A DNA stretch of 64,000 bases from NCBI RefSeq assembly GCF_026420845.1, contig NZ_JAOWCB010000001.1, positions 1 to 64,000 on the forward strand, written 5' to 3'. Position 1 is the stretch's first letter. Every line of letters begins with the position of its first letter. Position numbers and translations under genes: made by a program. Source of the DNA: Streptomyces sp. PR69 (GTDB lineage Bacteria > Actinomycetota > Actinomycetes > Streptomycetales > Streptomycetaceae). Shown one piece after another: positions 42,064-53,175 of this stretch. Below the pieces are notes generated by a model, which was given only the letters and a program-made list of their open reading frames with translations, ran no database searches and was not told the DNA's origin.

Positions 42064-43164
42064 GTGGCGACCAGGCGTGAGGCGATCCGGGCCGCGGCCG
42101 GTGCGGGCGCGGCGGCGCTGCTGACGGCGTCCGGATGCACGGCGCCCGGCGAGCCGCCCCTCGACGACGCGCTGGAGGAGCACGCGGCCGCCCTCCGCGC
42201 CCGGTTGCCGCTCGCCTCGTGCGCGTACCGCGTGACCTCGGTGCGCCGCGAGGGCGCACGGGCCGCCGTCGCGGCGGAACTGCGCTACCGCTTCGAGGGG
42301 TACGGCTCCGGGCCCGAGGCCGCCGTGGCGCGCCGGCTGGAACTGCGCCGCGGCGGCGACGGCGGGAGCCGCTGGCGGGTGCGTGCCGACCGTCCCGCGG
42401 ACGGGGCCCCGCAGCAGCTCTGGGACCAGGGCGAGGTGCGGACGGCGCGGGGCGCGCGGAGCCTGGTGCTCGGCGTCTCACAGCCCGCCGCCCGGCTGCG
42501 CGCCCTCGCCGCCGAAGCCGATCGGGCGGTCCCCGCAGTCTCGGCCGCGTGGCCGCTGCCGTGGGCGCGGCGGGTCGTGGTCCTCGTCCCCGCCTCCCTG
42601 GACGGGATGGGCGCGCTGCTGGGCGCGGCTCCGGCCGCGTACCGGGGGATGGCGGCGGTGGCCGCCGGCGGGGCGGGGAACCCCGACCGGCTGATCGTCA
42701 ACCCCGAGGCGTACGGGGAGCTCAGCGCGTACGGGCGCGAGGTGGTCCTCACCCATGAGGCCGCGCATGTCGCCACCCGCGCGGACACATCGCCGTCGAC
42801 CCCCATGTGGCTCTCCGAGGGCTTCGCGGACTGGTGCGCCTACCGCACCTCCCCCCGCCCCGCGCCGGACCTCGCCCCCGCCCTGACCCGCGCGGTCCGC
42901 CGCGGCGACCTCCCCGCGGCCCTCCCCGCCGACACCTCCTTCACCTTCGGCGGCCCTCCCCAGACCCTCGCCCTCGCCTACGAGGGCGCCTGGCTGGCCT
43001 GCGCCCTCGTCGCGGACCGCTGGGGCGAGGCCCGCCTGCGGGAGCTGTACCGGGCGGCGGGGGCGGGGGGAGCGGAGAGTGCGGTGCGGGAGGTGCTGGG
43101 GGTGACGGTGAACACGCTGCAGGCGCGATGGCGGGCCTACACCCAATCCCGCCTGTCCCCCTGA
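42064..43164 (+). CDS. Lipoprotein with zinc-peptidase motif
   Basis: The 366-aa product begins with a twin-arginine type signal (TRREAIRAAAGAGAAALLTASGC) ending in a lipobox. A HExxH motif lies in VLTHEAAHVATRAD, and PMWLSEGFADWCAY supplies the downstream glutamate, the gluzincin arrangement. The role in the wall is not known. The gene follows two wall hydrolases with a 15-bp gap. The start is GTG. Confidence 0.8.
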   Translation: MATRREAIRAAAGAGAAALLTASGCTAPGEPPLDDALEEHAAALRARLPLASCAYRVTSVRREGARAAVAAELRYRFEGYGSGPEAAVARRLELRRGGDGGSRWRVRADRPADGAPQQLWDQGEVRTARGARSLVLGVSQPAARLRALAAEADRAVPAVSAAWPLPWARRVVVLVPASLDGMGALLGAAPAAYRGMAAVAAGGAGNPDRLIVNPEAYGELSAYGREVVLTHEAAHVATRADTSPSTPMWLSEGFADWCAYRTSPRPAPDLAPALTRAVRRGDLPAALPADTSFTFGGPPQTLALAYEGAWLACALVADRWGEARLRELYRAAGAGGAESAVREVLGVTVNTLQARWRAYTQSRLSP

Positions 43165-43654
43165 CCCGCACGGGCCACGGCCTCTTCTGCCACCCGCCCT
43201 GAGGGCGTGAGGGGACCCCAGCCCTGTGTGGGTGCGGGGGCTTGGCCCCTCGCACCCCGTGCGGCCCCTCGCACCCCGTGCGGCGCTGCGCGCCGCGGGG
43301 GCCTCTCGGGCGTGCCGGTCTCCGCGGGTGCGGGTCGCCTGCCTCCCCACCCGCCTTGTGTGGGTGCGGGGGGCTTCGCCCTCACACTCCTGAGCGGCGC
43401 TGCGCGCCGTGGGGGTTCCCCCCTCGCCCCCAGGGCGAAGGGGGAGGGTGGGCGGGACAGGCACCGGCCCGGGCCTCGGGCAGCCCGCGCGGGTGGGCAG
43501 CCGCGACCTCGGCCCCCGCGGGCGCGGGTCTCTTGCCCACACCCGCCCGCGGCGCGGCCCAGGCTGCTCTGACGGCCGGGAGGGGGGTCTCGTGGGGCGG
43601 CAAGCCCCGCCCGGCCTCCCCCTCCCGGAGGGGGGCTGGGGGCGGAGCCCCCAG
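43165..43654. other. 490-bp intergenic region of GC-rich repeats
   Basis: It contains duplicated words (GCCCCTCGCACCCCGTGCGGC twice at 43245-43285 in shortened form, and GGTGCGGGGGCTT motifs) and a hairpin near 43410-43450 (CCCTCGCCCCCAGGGCGAAGGGGGAGGG), again of the dispersed family. No gene is supported. It separates two converging genes. Confidence 0.55.
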
Positions 43655-44911
43655 TTACGGGAAGGGGCGGGGGAGGGGGGAAACTCGCCCCGCGGAACCC
43701 GGCTCCCCGCGCACCGCCTCCCCCCGTACCCCCGCCCCCCACACCCTCCCGCACGCGACTGCCGTCGCCCCCGCCAGCAGCCCGTTGCGGGCGATCAGCA
43801 GGCCGAGGCCCAGCGCGTCGCTGGCGACGACGTTGCCGAAGAAGACGGGGAACTCCAGCAGCGTGACGGCGGTTGCCGCGAGCACCAGCATCGCCGGCGG
43901 GCCCATCCGGCTGGGGCGGAAGGTCAGGCACACCGCGGCCAGGCCGACGAGCCAGAGCACGTACTGGGGGCTGATCACCCGGCTGGTCACGGTGAACAGC
44001 AGCACCGCCGCGAACGCGGCGTCGCACACCGTGCTCGCGGTGAATCTCCGCGTCCGTACGCGCCACAGCAGCAGCCAGCCCAGCGCCAGGGCGCTGAGCC
44101 CCAGGGAGACGGCGCTGACCAGCGGCACATAGGGCCCGAGGAACTCGACCGAGCCGTAGTTCAGCATCATCTGGCCGTCCCAGCCGACATGCCGCGCCAC
44201 ATGGAACACCAGCGCGCCGAGCGACTCGATCTCGATGCCGCGGTCGCGCTGGAAGGCGAGGAAGGCCAGCGCGCCGGGCGCCGCCGCGACCAGGAGGACC
44301 GTGAGCGCGGCCGCGGTGACCGCAGCGGCGGACCAGGCGGCCCGCGCGGGCCGCCCCCGCCGCACGCCGACGAGCAGCAGCGCGGGCCACAGCTTCAGCA
44401 GCGCACCGACGGCCGCCAGCGCCCCCAGCGCCCGCGGCCTGCGGGCCCCCGCCAGCAGCGCGGCGACGGCGACCGCGGTCACCATCAGGTCGTAACGGGC
44501 GTATGCGGTCGGCCCGAGCAGCGGCACCCCGGCTGTCCACACCCATGCGCCCCGCGCCGACCGGCCCGGCCCGCCCGCGCCGGCGTACAGCAGCAGCCCG
44601 AAGACGGCCGCGTCGCACAGCAGGCACAGCACGAAGAAGGCGGACGCGTAGTCCAGGAACGGCAGCGTCCCCGGCGCGAGGACGGGCAGCGCGGCGCCGG
44701 GCGGGTACTGCCAGGTGACGTCGTTCAGCGGATACGTTCCGCCGCGCAGCACCTCGTACCAGCCCCGGTAGATCACTGAGACATCCGAGGTGACGTCGGG
44801 GCCCGGCACGACGATCACTTTGAAGACGCACAGCAGCAGCGCCGCTCTGCTGAGCAGCCAGGCCGACACAAGCCACGGCAGGGTCCGGTACGCGCCGATC
44901 ACGACGGCCAT
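43655..44911 (-). CDS. GT87-family polyprenol-phosphate-mannose-dependent mannosyltransferase
   Basis: The 418-aa integral membrane protein has about ten hydrophobic segments. A loop with PGPDVTSDVSVIYRGWYEVLRGGTYP after the first helix carries the acidic residues typical of the GT87 (DUF2029) family, and WQYPPGAALPVLAP and RYDLMVTAVAVAALL are further blocks. These enzymes lengthen or branch phosphatidylinositol mannosides or lipomannan in actinobacteria. ATG at 44911 is chosen. It is divergent from a GT4 mannosyltransferase-like gene. Confidence 0.85.
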   Translation of the reverse strand: MAVVIGAYRTLPWLVSAWLLSRAALLLCVFKVIVVPGPDVTSDVSVIYRGWYEVLRGGTYPLNDVTWQYPPGAALPVLAPGTLPFLDYASAFFVLCLLCDAAVFGLLLYAGAGGPGRSARGAWVWTAGVPLLGPTAYARYDLMVTAVAVAALLAGARRPRALGALAAVGALLKLWPALLLVGVRRGRPARAAWSAAAVTAAALTVLLVAAAPGALAFLAFQRDRGIEIESLGALVFHVARHVGWDGQMMLNYGSVEFLGPYVPLVSAVSLGLSALALGWLLLWRVRTRRFTASTVCDAAFAAVLLFTVTSRVISPQYVLWLVGLAAVCLTFRPSRMGPPAMLVLAATAVTLLEFPVFFGNVVASDALGLGLLIARNGLLAGATAVACGRVWGAGVRGEAVRGEPGSAGRVSPLPRPFP

Positions 44912-44971
44912 GATGCCGCCGCGGACGGCCCGCAGGCGGACAGGCGCGGCCGTTCGGTACTGTCTGCGGCG

Positions 44972-46114
44972 ATGCACAAGACCCTGATCGTGACCAACGA
45001 CTTCCCGCCCCGCCCCGGCGGCATCCAGGCGTTTCTGCACAATATGGCGCTGCGGCTGGACCCGGGGCAGCTTGTGGTCTACGCCTCCACCTGGAAGCGG
45101 ACCCGCGAGGGCGCCGAGGCGACCGCCGCCTTCGACGCGGAGCAGCCGTTCACCGTCGTACGGGACCGAACGACCATGCTGCTGCCGACGCCGCGCGTGA
45201 CCCGGCGGGCGGTGCAGCTGCTGCGTGAGCACGGATGCGAGTCCGTGTGGTTCGGGGCGGCCGCCCCGCTGGGGCTGATGGCCCCGGCGCTGCGTGCCGC
45301 GGGCGCGCGGCGGATCGTGGCCACCACACATGGCCACGAGGCGGGCTGGGCGCAGCTTCCGGCGTCCCGGCAGCTGTTGCGGCGGATCGGCGAGACCACG
45401 GACACGATCACCTATCTGGGTGAGTACACCCGTTCCCGGATCGCCGCCGCCCTCACCCCTGAGGCGGCCTCCCGCATGGTGCAGTTGCCGCCCGGAGTCG
45501 ATGAGAAGACCTTCCACCCCGGCTCGGGGGGCGACGCGGTGCGCGAGCGGCTCGGGCTCGCGGACCGGCCCGTGGTGGTGTGCGTGTCGCGGCTGGTGCC
45601 GCGCAAGGGCCAGGACACGCTGATCCGCGCGATGCCGGCGATCCTGGCGGAGATCCCGGACGCCGTGCTGCTGATCGTGGGCGGCGGCCCGTATGAGAAG
45701 GAGCTGCGGCGGCTGGCGGGGGAGACCGGGGTGGCCGGGGCGGTGCGGTTCACCGGCGCGGTGCCGTGGGAGGAGCTGCCCGCCCACTACGGCGCGGGCG
45801 ACGTGTTCGCGATGCCGTGCCGCACGCGCAGACGGGGCCTCGATGTGGAGGGCCTCGGCATCGTCTATCTGGAGGCGTCCGCCACCGGCCTGCCGGTCGT
45901 CGCGGGCGACTCGGGCGGTGCGCCGGACGCCGTGCTCGACGGCGAGACGGGCTGGGTGGTCCGCGGCGGCGCGCCCGAGGAGGCGGCTGAGCGGATCCTC
46001 AAGCTGCTGGACGACCCGGAGCTGCGGCGCGCCATGGGCGAGCGGGGCCGTGCCTGGGTCGAGGAGAGGTGGCGCTGGGATCTGCTGGCCGAGAAGCTCC
46101 GTACGCTCCTGTAG
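44972..46114 (+). CDS. GT4 glycosyltransferase, PimB'-like mannosyltransferase
   Basis: The 380-aa cytoplasmic enzyme has two Rossmann domains with GGIQAFLHNMALRL near the N-terminus, VSRLVPRKGQDTLIRAMP as the nucleotide-sugar loop and EGLGIVYLEASATGLPVVAG as the E-x7-E donor site. It resembles PimB', which adds the second mannose to phosphatidylinositol mannoside. TACTGT (44958-44963) ends eight bases before the ATG and no ribosome site is visible; the message may be leaderless. Confidence 0.87.
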   Translation: MHKTLIVTNDFPPRPGGIQAFLHNMALRLDPGQLVVYASTWKRTREGAEATAAFDAEQPFTVVRDRTTMLLPTPRVTRRAVQLLREHGCESVWFGAAAPLGLMAPALRAAGARRIVATTHGHEAGWAQLPASRQLLRRIGETTDTITYLGEYTRSRIAAALTPEAASRMVQLPPGVDEKTFHPGSGGDAVRERLGLADRPVVVCVSRLVPRKGQDTLIRAMPAILAEIPDAVLLIVGGGPYEKELRRLAGETGVAGAVRFTGAVPWEELPAHYGAGDVFAMPCRTRRRGLDVEGLGIVYLEASATGLPVVAGDSGGAPDAVLDGETGWVVRGGAPEEAAERILKLLDDPELRRAMGERGRAWVEERWRWDLLAEKLRTLL

Positions 46115-46144
46115 AAACCAGCCGCGTCCCGCTTGCTGACGGTT

Positions 46145-47908
<1,764 letters not shown>

Positions 47909-47915
47909 TCAGCCG

Positions 47916-49712
47916 TCAGCCGCGGTAGATCGACTCGATCTCGTCCGCGAAGTCCTTCGCCACCACATTGCGCTTGAGCTTCAGCGACGGCGTGATGTGA
48001 CCGGCCTCCTCGGTGAACTGAGACGGCAGAACACGGAACTTCCGCACCGACTCCGCCTTGGAGACGGCCGCGTTGCCGTCGTCCACCGCCTTCTGGACCT
48101 CCGCCAGCAGCTCCGGGTCCTCGCGCAGCGAAGCGGCCGTCGCCCCCTCGGGCTTGCCGTGCTCCGCCGCCCAGCGGCCCAGGAACTCCTCGTCCAGGGT
48201 GATCAGCGCGCCCACGAAGGGACGTCCGTCGCCCACCACCATGCACTCCGCGACCAGCGCATGCCCGCGGATGCGGTCCTCGATCACCGCGGGGGCGACG
48301 TTCTTGCCGCCCGCGGTGACCAGGATCTCCTTCTTCCGGCCCGTGATCGTGAGATAGCCGTCCTCGTCGAGCGTGCCGATGTCGCCCGTGTGGAACCAGC
48401 CGTCGGCCAGCGCCTCCGCCGTCGCCGGCTCATTGTTCCAGTACCCCTGGAAGAGCTGATCGCCGTGCAGCAGCACCTCGCCGTCGTCCGCGATCCGCAC
48501 GGTGGAGCCCGGCAGCGGCTGACCGACCGTGCCGATCTTCTGCCGGTCCCAGGGGTTGAACGCCGTCGCCGCGCAGGACTCGGTCAGTCCATAGCCCTCC
48601 AGCACCGTGAAGCCGATGCCGCGGAAGAAGTGGCCGAGCCGCTCGCCCAGCGGCGCGCCGCCGGAGATGGCGTACTCGCCGCGCCCGCCCAGCACCGCCC
48701 GGAGCTTGCGGTAGACGAGCAGGTCGAAGACCTTGTGCTTGAGCCGCAGCGCTGTCGAAGGGCCGGACGGGGCGGACAGCGCCCGGCTGTAGGCGATGGC
48801 GGTGTGCGCGGCCTTGTCGAAGATCGCGCCCTTGCCGTCCGCCTGCGCCTTGGCCCGCGCCCCGTTGTAGACCTTCTCGAAGACGCGCGGCACGCCGAGA
48901 ATCAGCGTCGGCTTGAAGGAGGCCAGTTCATCGGTGAGCTGCTTGATGTCCGGTACGCAGCCGAGCTTGATCGGCGCCATCACGGCCGCGACCTCGACCA
49001 GCCGGCCGAAGACATGCGCGGCGGGCAGGAAGAGCAGCACGGAGCACTCGCCCGTGCGGAACAGCGGTTTGAGCCGCTCCACCGCGTTGCCGCACTCCGC
49101 GAAGAAGCTGCGGTGGGTGAGCACACAGCCCTTGGGACGGCCGGTGGTGCCCGAGGTGTAGACGATGGTCGCCGGGTCGTCCGCCTTGGCGCTCGCGCTG
49201 CGCTCGTCCACCGTGGCGTCGTCGATCTCCGCTCCGGCCGCGACCAGTTCACCGACCCCGTCACGCTCGATCTGCCAGACGTTGCACAGCTCCGGCAGCC
49301 GGTCGCGTACGGAGTCCACCGCGGCGGCGTGGGCGTCGCTCTCCACGAGCACGGCGACCGCGCCCGAGTCCCCGAGAATCCACTGGAGCTGCTCGGCGGA
49401 GCTGGTCTCGTACACCGGGACGGTCACCGCTCCGGCGCTCCAGATCGCGAAGTCCAGCAGCACCCACTCGTACCGGGTGCGCGACATCAGCCCCACCCGG
49501 TCGCCCGGCCGGACGCCCGAGGCGATCAGGCCCTTGGCCGCGGCCCGCACCTCGGCGAGGAACTGCCGGGCGGTCACATCCGTCCAGACGCCCGCCACCT
49601 TGCGGCCCATCACCGCGACATCCGGATGCTGAGCGGCATTGCGGCGGATCAGGTCGGTCAGGTTGCCGTCCGTGGGGACCTCGTACAGGGCCGGAAGGCT
49701 GAACTCGCGCAA
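47916..49712 (-). CDS. Long-chain fatty acid--CoA ligase
   Basis: The 598-aa enzyme activates fatty acids as acyl-CoA through an acyl-adenylate. Family motifs are IVYTSGTTGRPKGCVLTH (P-loop), LEGYGLTESCAATAFNP (adenylation core), WFHTGDIGTLDEDGYLTITGRKKE and AGGKNVAP. It starts with TTG (LREFSLPALYEVP) with GAGGAG about ten bases upstream; this start matches the N-terminus I remember for close homologues. Sequence does not show chain-length preference. Confidence 0.93.
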   Translation of the reverse strand: MREFSLPALYEVPTDGNLTDLIRRNAAQHPDVAVMGRKVAGVWTDVTARQFLAEVRAAAKGLIASGVRPGDRVGLMSRTRYEWVLLDFAIWSAGAVTVPVYETSSAEQLQWILGDSGAVAVLVESDAHAAAVDSVRDRLPELCNVWQIERDGVGELVAAGAEIDDATVDERSASAKADDPATIVYTSGTTGRPKGCVLTHRSFFAECGNAVERLKPLFRTGECSVLLFLPAAHVFGRLVEVAAVMAPIKLGCVPDIKQLTDELASFKPTLILGVPRVFEKVYNGARAKAQADGKGAIFDKAAHTAIAYSRALSAPSGPSTALRLKHKVFDLLVYRKLRAVLGGRGEYAISGGAPLGERLGHFFRGIGFTVLEGYGLTESCAATAFNPWDRQKIGTVGQPLPGSTVRIADDGEVLLHGDQLFQGYWNNEPATAEALADGWFHTGDIGTLDEDGYLTITGRKKEILVTAGGKNVAPAVIEDRIRGHALVAECMVVGDGRPFVGALITLDEEFLGRWAAEHGKPEGATAASLREDPELLAEVQKAVDDGNAAVSKAESVRKFRVLPSQFTEEAGHITPSLKLKRNVVAKDFADEIESIYRG

Positions 49713-49980
49713 GACTGCTGCTCCTCATCGGGCTGCCGACGCCACGGCTCTGTGCTGCACCGGCTGCGGTCCAAGATCGGGCAGGGTGCTCAGTGGGGGT
49801 GAGCACGACTGGACTGCCCGGACGTTACCCACCAGTACTCGTTTCCCGATAGGGGTTCCCGGCCAGATGTTCCCTGCGTCACACACGTTCCGCGGCGCTT
49901 CGCGCAGATTAGTCCACCCCTTTTGTGACTCGCAGGTAACCGCAGATCCACCGGCTCTACCCAGCTCCGAGCCCGCGTCC

Positions 49981-49986
49981 TAGGGT
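49981..49986 (+). promoter_or_regulatory. -10 box of a likely leaderless message
   Basis: TAGGGT ends seven bases before the ATG at 49994, placing the transcription start at or next to the start codon. No clear -35 is visible. A similar spacing is seen before the genes at 11101, 26225 and 44972. Confidence 0.55.
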
Positions 49987-49993
49987 GATCGCC

Positions 49994-50770
49994 ATGCGAG
50001 GCATGCGAGTCAACGTGGTCAGCGACGTGCACGGCAATGCAAAGGATCTCGCCACCGCGGGGGACGGCGCCGACGCCCTGATCTGCCTGGGAGACCTGGT
50101 GCTCTTCCTCGACTACGCCGACCACACACGAGGCATCTTCCCCGACCTCTTCGGCGTGCGGAACGCCGATCTGATCGTGGAACTGCGCACCGCCCGCCGC
50201 TTCGACGAGGCCCGTGACCTCGCCCGCAGACTCTGGGCGGAGCTCGGCGCCGACCGGGAACGCGCCATCGAGGCGGCCGTGCGCACCCAGTACGCCGAGA
50301 TGTTCGCGGCCTTCCCCACCCCGACGTACGCCACCTACGGCAATGTCGACATCCCCGCGCTCTGGCCGGAATACGCCAGGCCCGGCACCACCGTCCTCGA
50401 CGGCGAACGCACCGAGATCGGCGGCCTCGTCTTCGGCTTCGTCGGCGGCGGGCTGCAGTCCCCGATGCGCACCCCGTACGAGATCCCCGACGAGGAGTAC
50501 GCGGCCAAGGTCGAGGCCCTCGGCGAGGTCGACGTCCTCTGCTCGCACATCCCTCCGGACGTCCCCGAACTGACCTATGACACCGTGCCGCGCCGCTTCG
50601 AACGCGGCAGCCGCGCCCTGCTGGAGGCCATCCACCGCACCCGGCCGCGCTACGCCCTCTTCGGCCATGTCCATCAGCCGCTGGCCCCGCGGATGCGCAT
50701 CGGCGCCACCGAGTGTGTCAACGTCGGCCACTTCGCCGCCACCGGCAAGCCCTGGACGCTCACCTGGTGA
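49994..50770 (+). CDS. Metallophosphoesterase family protein
   Basis: The 258-aa protein has the calcineurin-like motifs: VVSDVHGN (D-x-H), LICLGDLVLF (GD), TYATYGNVD where GNH(D/E) is usual, LCSHIPP and YALFGHVHQPL. The His of the GNHD motif is replaced by Val, so one catalytic residue may be changed. The substrate is unknown. ATG at 49994 (MRGMRVN) is preferred because of the TAGGGT box; GTG 49985 overlaps that box. Confidence 0.85.
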   Translation: MRGMRVNVVSDVHGNAKDLATAGDGADALICLGDLVLFLDYADHTRGIFPDLFGVRNADLIVELRTARRFDEARDLARRLWAELGADRERAIEAAVRTQYAEMFAAFPTPTYATYGNVDIPALWPEYARPGTTVLDGERTEIGGLVFGFVGGGLQSPMRTPYEIPDEEYAAKVEALGEVDVLCSHIPPDVPELTYDTVPRRFERGSRALLEAIHRTRPRYALFGHVHQPLAPRMRIGATECVNVGHFAATGKPWTLTW

Positions 50771-50938
50771 CCCCGGCCCCGGCCCCAGTCGGCAGGGCGG
50801 CGCATACGCCGGCCCATGCGCCCCGCAGGCCCCGGGCGGACCGCCCGACCGGCCGCGATAGCCTTCACACCGCACACACCACCACCCCGGTCAATACACA
50901 CCACACCGGTCCGTACCGCACTGTGAGGAGCCGCAGCG

Positions 50939-51388
50939 ATGGCGGAACACACCAGCTCGAGCATCGAGATCGCGGCGGCGCCGGCCGACGTCATGGCGGT
51001 GATCTCCGACTTCGCCCGCTACCCGGAGTGGACCGGAGAGGTGAAGCAGGCCGAGGTGCTCGCCGTCGACGACCAGGGCCGCGCCGACCAGGTACGGCTG
51101 GTCCTCGACGCGGGCGCGATCAAGGACGACCACACCCTCGCCTACACCTGGCACAGCCCGAACCAGGTCAGCTGGACGCTGGTCAAGTCCCAGATGCTGC
51201 GCGCCATCGACGGCTCCTACACCCTCGCCCCGATCGGCGCGGGCGACCGCACCGAGGTCACCTACCAGCTCACCGTGGATGTCAAGATCCCCATGCTGGG
51301 CATGATCAAGCGCAAGGCCGAGAAGGTCATCATCGACCGCGCGCTGGACGGGCTGAAGCAGCGCGTCGAGAGCGGGCCGCACACCTGA
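50939..51388 (+). CDS. SRPBCC (START-like) family protein
   Basis: The 149-aa protein MAEHTSSSIEIAAAPADVMAVISDFARYPEWTGEVKQAEVL follows the polyketide-cyclase/START fold, which makes a lipid- or ligand-binding cavity. GAGGAG precedes the ATG. No catalytic residues can be named. Its stop codon overlaps the start of the ArsA-like gene (TGATG), so the two proteins are co-translated and may act together. Confidence 0.9.
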   Translation: MAEHTSSSIEIAAAPADVMAVISDFARYPEWTGEVKQAEVLAVDDQGRADQVRLVLDAGAIKDDHTLAYTWHSPNQVSWTLVKSQMLRAIDGSYTLAPIGAGDRTEVTYQLTVDVKIPMLGMIKRKAEKVIIDRALDGLKQRVESGPHT

Positions 51389-52566
51389 TGCGCACGGTCC
51401 TCGTCACCGGCCTCGGCGGCGCGGGCCGCACCGCCGTCGCCGCGGCCACGGCCCTCGCCGCCGCCCGCCGCGGGGAGCGCACGCTCTTCCTGAGCGCCGA
51501 CCCCGGCGAGGTGCTCGGCGCGCCCATACGCGGGGGCGTCACAACGCCCGAACCGGTCGCCGACGGACTGTGGGCCGCCCGCGTCGAGCCCGCCGCCGAC
51601 TTCCGCGCCGAGTTCCTCTCCCTCCAGGAGCGCTGCGCCGCCGCCCTCGACCTGCTCGGCGCCGCCCGGCTTGAGGGCGAGGAGCTGACCGAACTGCCCG
51701 GCAGCGAGGAGTTCGCCCTGCTCCGCGCCCTGGCCCGCGCAGCGCGCGGCGACTGGGACCGGATCGTCCTCGACCTCCCCCCGCTGCGCAGGGCCATCGC
51801 CCTGCTCGCCCTGCCCGAGCAGCTCCGGCGCTATCTGCGCAGGCTGCTGCCGCCGGAACGGCAGGCCGCCCGCGCCCTGCGCCCCGTACTCGCGCAGCTG
51901 GCCGGGGTCCCGATGCCCGCGCAGCAGCTCTACGAGACCGCCGGGCGCTGGGACGCGGAGCTGGCCGCCGTCCAGGCGGTCGTCGAGCACCCGGACACCG
52001 CCGTGCGGCTGGTCGCCGAGCCGGGGCCGGCCGCCGCGGACGCCCTGCGCACCGCCCGTCTCGGCCTCGCCCTCCAGGGGCCCGCCCCCCAGATGGTGGT
52101 GGCCAACCGGGTGCTGCCCGCCGAGACGCCCGACACCTGGCTCGCCGGACTCATCGCACAGCAGCACAAGCATCTGGCGGAGCTGCGCGCCGAGTACGGC
52201 ACGGTGTGCGAGCTGCCGCACCTCGGCCGCGACCCGCGCGGACTCGACGATCTCGCCCTGCTCGCCCCGTCCGAGGCCGCGACGCCTGCGGCGGCGCCCG
52301 CGCCCGCGGCAGGCTGGACCATCGAGGACCGGCGTGCGGAGGAAGGCTTCCTCATCTGGCGTCTTCCGCTGCCCGGAGCGGTCAAGGAGGAGCTCACGCT
52401 GGTCCGCCGCGGCGACGAACTCGTGATCACGGCCGGACCGTTCCGCAGGATCTTCGCCCTGGAGCCCGCGCTGCGCCGCTGCACGGTCGCGGGCGCGGGC
52501 CTGACCGGCGGTGAGCTGACGGTGCGGTTCGCCCCGGACCCCGGTCTGTGGCCGCGCGGGGCGTGA
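51388..52566 (+). CDS. ArsA/GET3-like protein with degenerate P-loop
   Basis: The 392-aa protein has the ArsA/GET3 fold outline, with a P-loop TGLGGAGRTAVAAATAL at residues 7-23, a deoxy-lid like LPGSEEFALLRALARAA, WDRIVLDLPPLRRAI and VVANRVLPAE. The C-terminal 75 residues resemble the Hsp20-like ArsA tail (GFLIWRLPLPGAVKEELTLVRRGDELVI). The consensus GKGGVGKT reads G-L-G-G-A-G-R-T: both the signature Lys (here Leu9) and the Walker A Lys (here Arg14) are gone, so hydrolysis may be lost or changed. It is coupled to the SRPBCC gene. Confidence 0.85.
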   Translation: MRTVLVTGLGGAGRTAVAAATALAAARRGERTLFLSADPGEVLGAPIRGGVTTPEPVADGLWAARVEPAADFRAEFLSLQERCAAALDLLGAARLEGEELTELPGSEEFALLRALARAARGDWDRIVLDLPPLRRAIALLALPEQLRRYLRRLLPPERQAARALRPVLAQLAGVPMPAQQLYETAGRWDAELAAVQAVVEHPDTAVRLVAEPGPAAADALRTARLGLALQGPAPQMVVANRVLPAETPDTWLAGLIAQQHKHLAELRAEYGTVCELPHLGRDPRGLDDLALLAPSEAATPAAAPAPAAGWTIEDRRAEEGFLIWRLPLPGAVKEELTLVRRGDELVITAGPFRRIFALEPALRRCTVAGAGLTGGELTVRFAPDPGLWPRGA

Positions 52567-52639
52567 ACGCCCATCGCCCGTTCGGGTAACGTCGAGCGTA
52601 CGCAGGGCCGGACACACGGACACGGACACGGAGTACGCC

Positions 52640-53110
52640 ATGAGCGATGCGACCGAGCGCCCCGACGCCTGGGTCGACGCCGACGCCGACGCCGACGCCT
52701 GGGCCGATGCGTGCGCCGAGGACCTGAAGGCGGAGCGGGCGCGCCGGCGCGAGCAGTACGGGGAGCAGCCCGGCACGGCCTCCGAGGAGTTCAGAAGGCT
52801 GCTGGACGCCGTCGCCGACAAGGTCGCCTCGATCCAGGGCTCCCTGCCCGGGACGGCCGCGCAGAACGCGGTACAGCAGTTCGTCCGGCAGGCCAAGGCG
52901 GCCGTCGAGCCGGTCATCGAGCGCAACCCCCAGGTCTTCGACCACCTCGCGGCCGCAGGCGGTGAGCTGCTCGCCGCCTATCGATCCGCCGTCGAGGGCC
53001 ATGAGCGACGCTGGACGCAGCGGCCGAGCGACACCGCGGAGGCCGGGGACCCGCGCGACGGACGCTCTGACGAGGGCCCAGGCCCCAGTGAGCGCATCGA
53101 CCTGGACTGA
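52640..53110 (+). CDS. DUF5304 protein
   Basis: The 156-aa protein MSDATERPDAWVDADADADAWADACAEDLKAE has an Asp/Ala repeat at residues 10-25, then helices with RLLDAVADKVASIQGSLPGTAAQNAVQQFVRQAKAAVEPVIERNPQVFDHLAAAG. It fits DUF5304, found in actinobacteria near glkA. No function is known. It lies 73 bp after the ArsA-like gene and 65 bp before glkA. Confidence 0.8.
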   Translation: MSDATERPDAWVDADADADAWADACAEDLKAERARRREQYGEQPGTASEEFRRLLDAVADKVASIQGSLPGTAAQNAVQQFVRQAKAAVEPVIERNPQVFDHLAAAGGELLAAYRSAVEGHERRWTQRPSDTAEAGDPRDGRSDEGPGPSERIDLD

Positions 53111-53175
53111 CAGGCGGGCACCCGCCCTCGGGTACGGTTGGCCATAGCGGGGCTCGACCGAAAACTGAGGGACAC

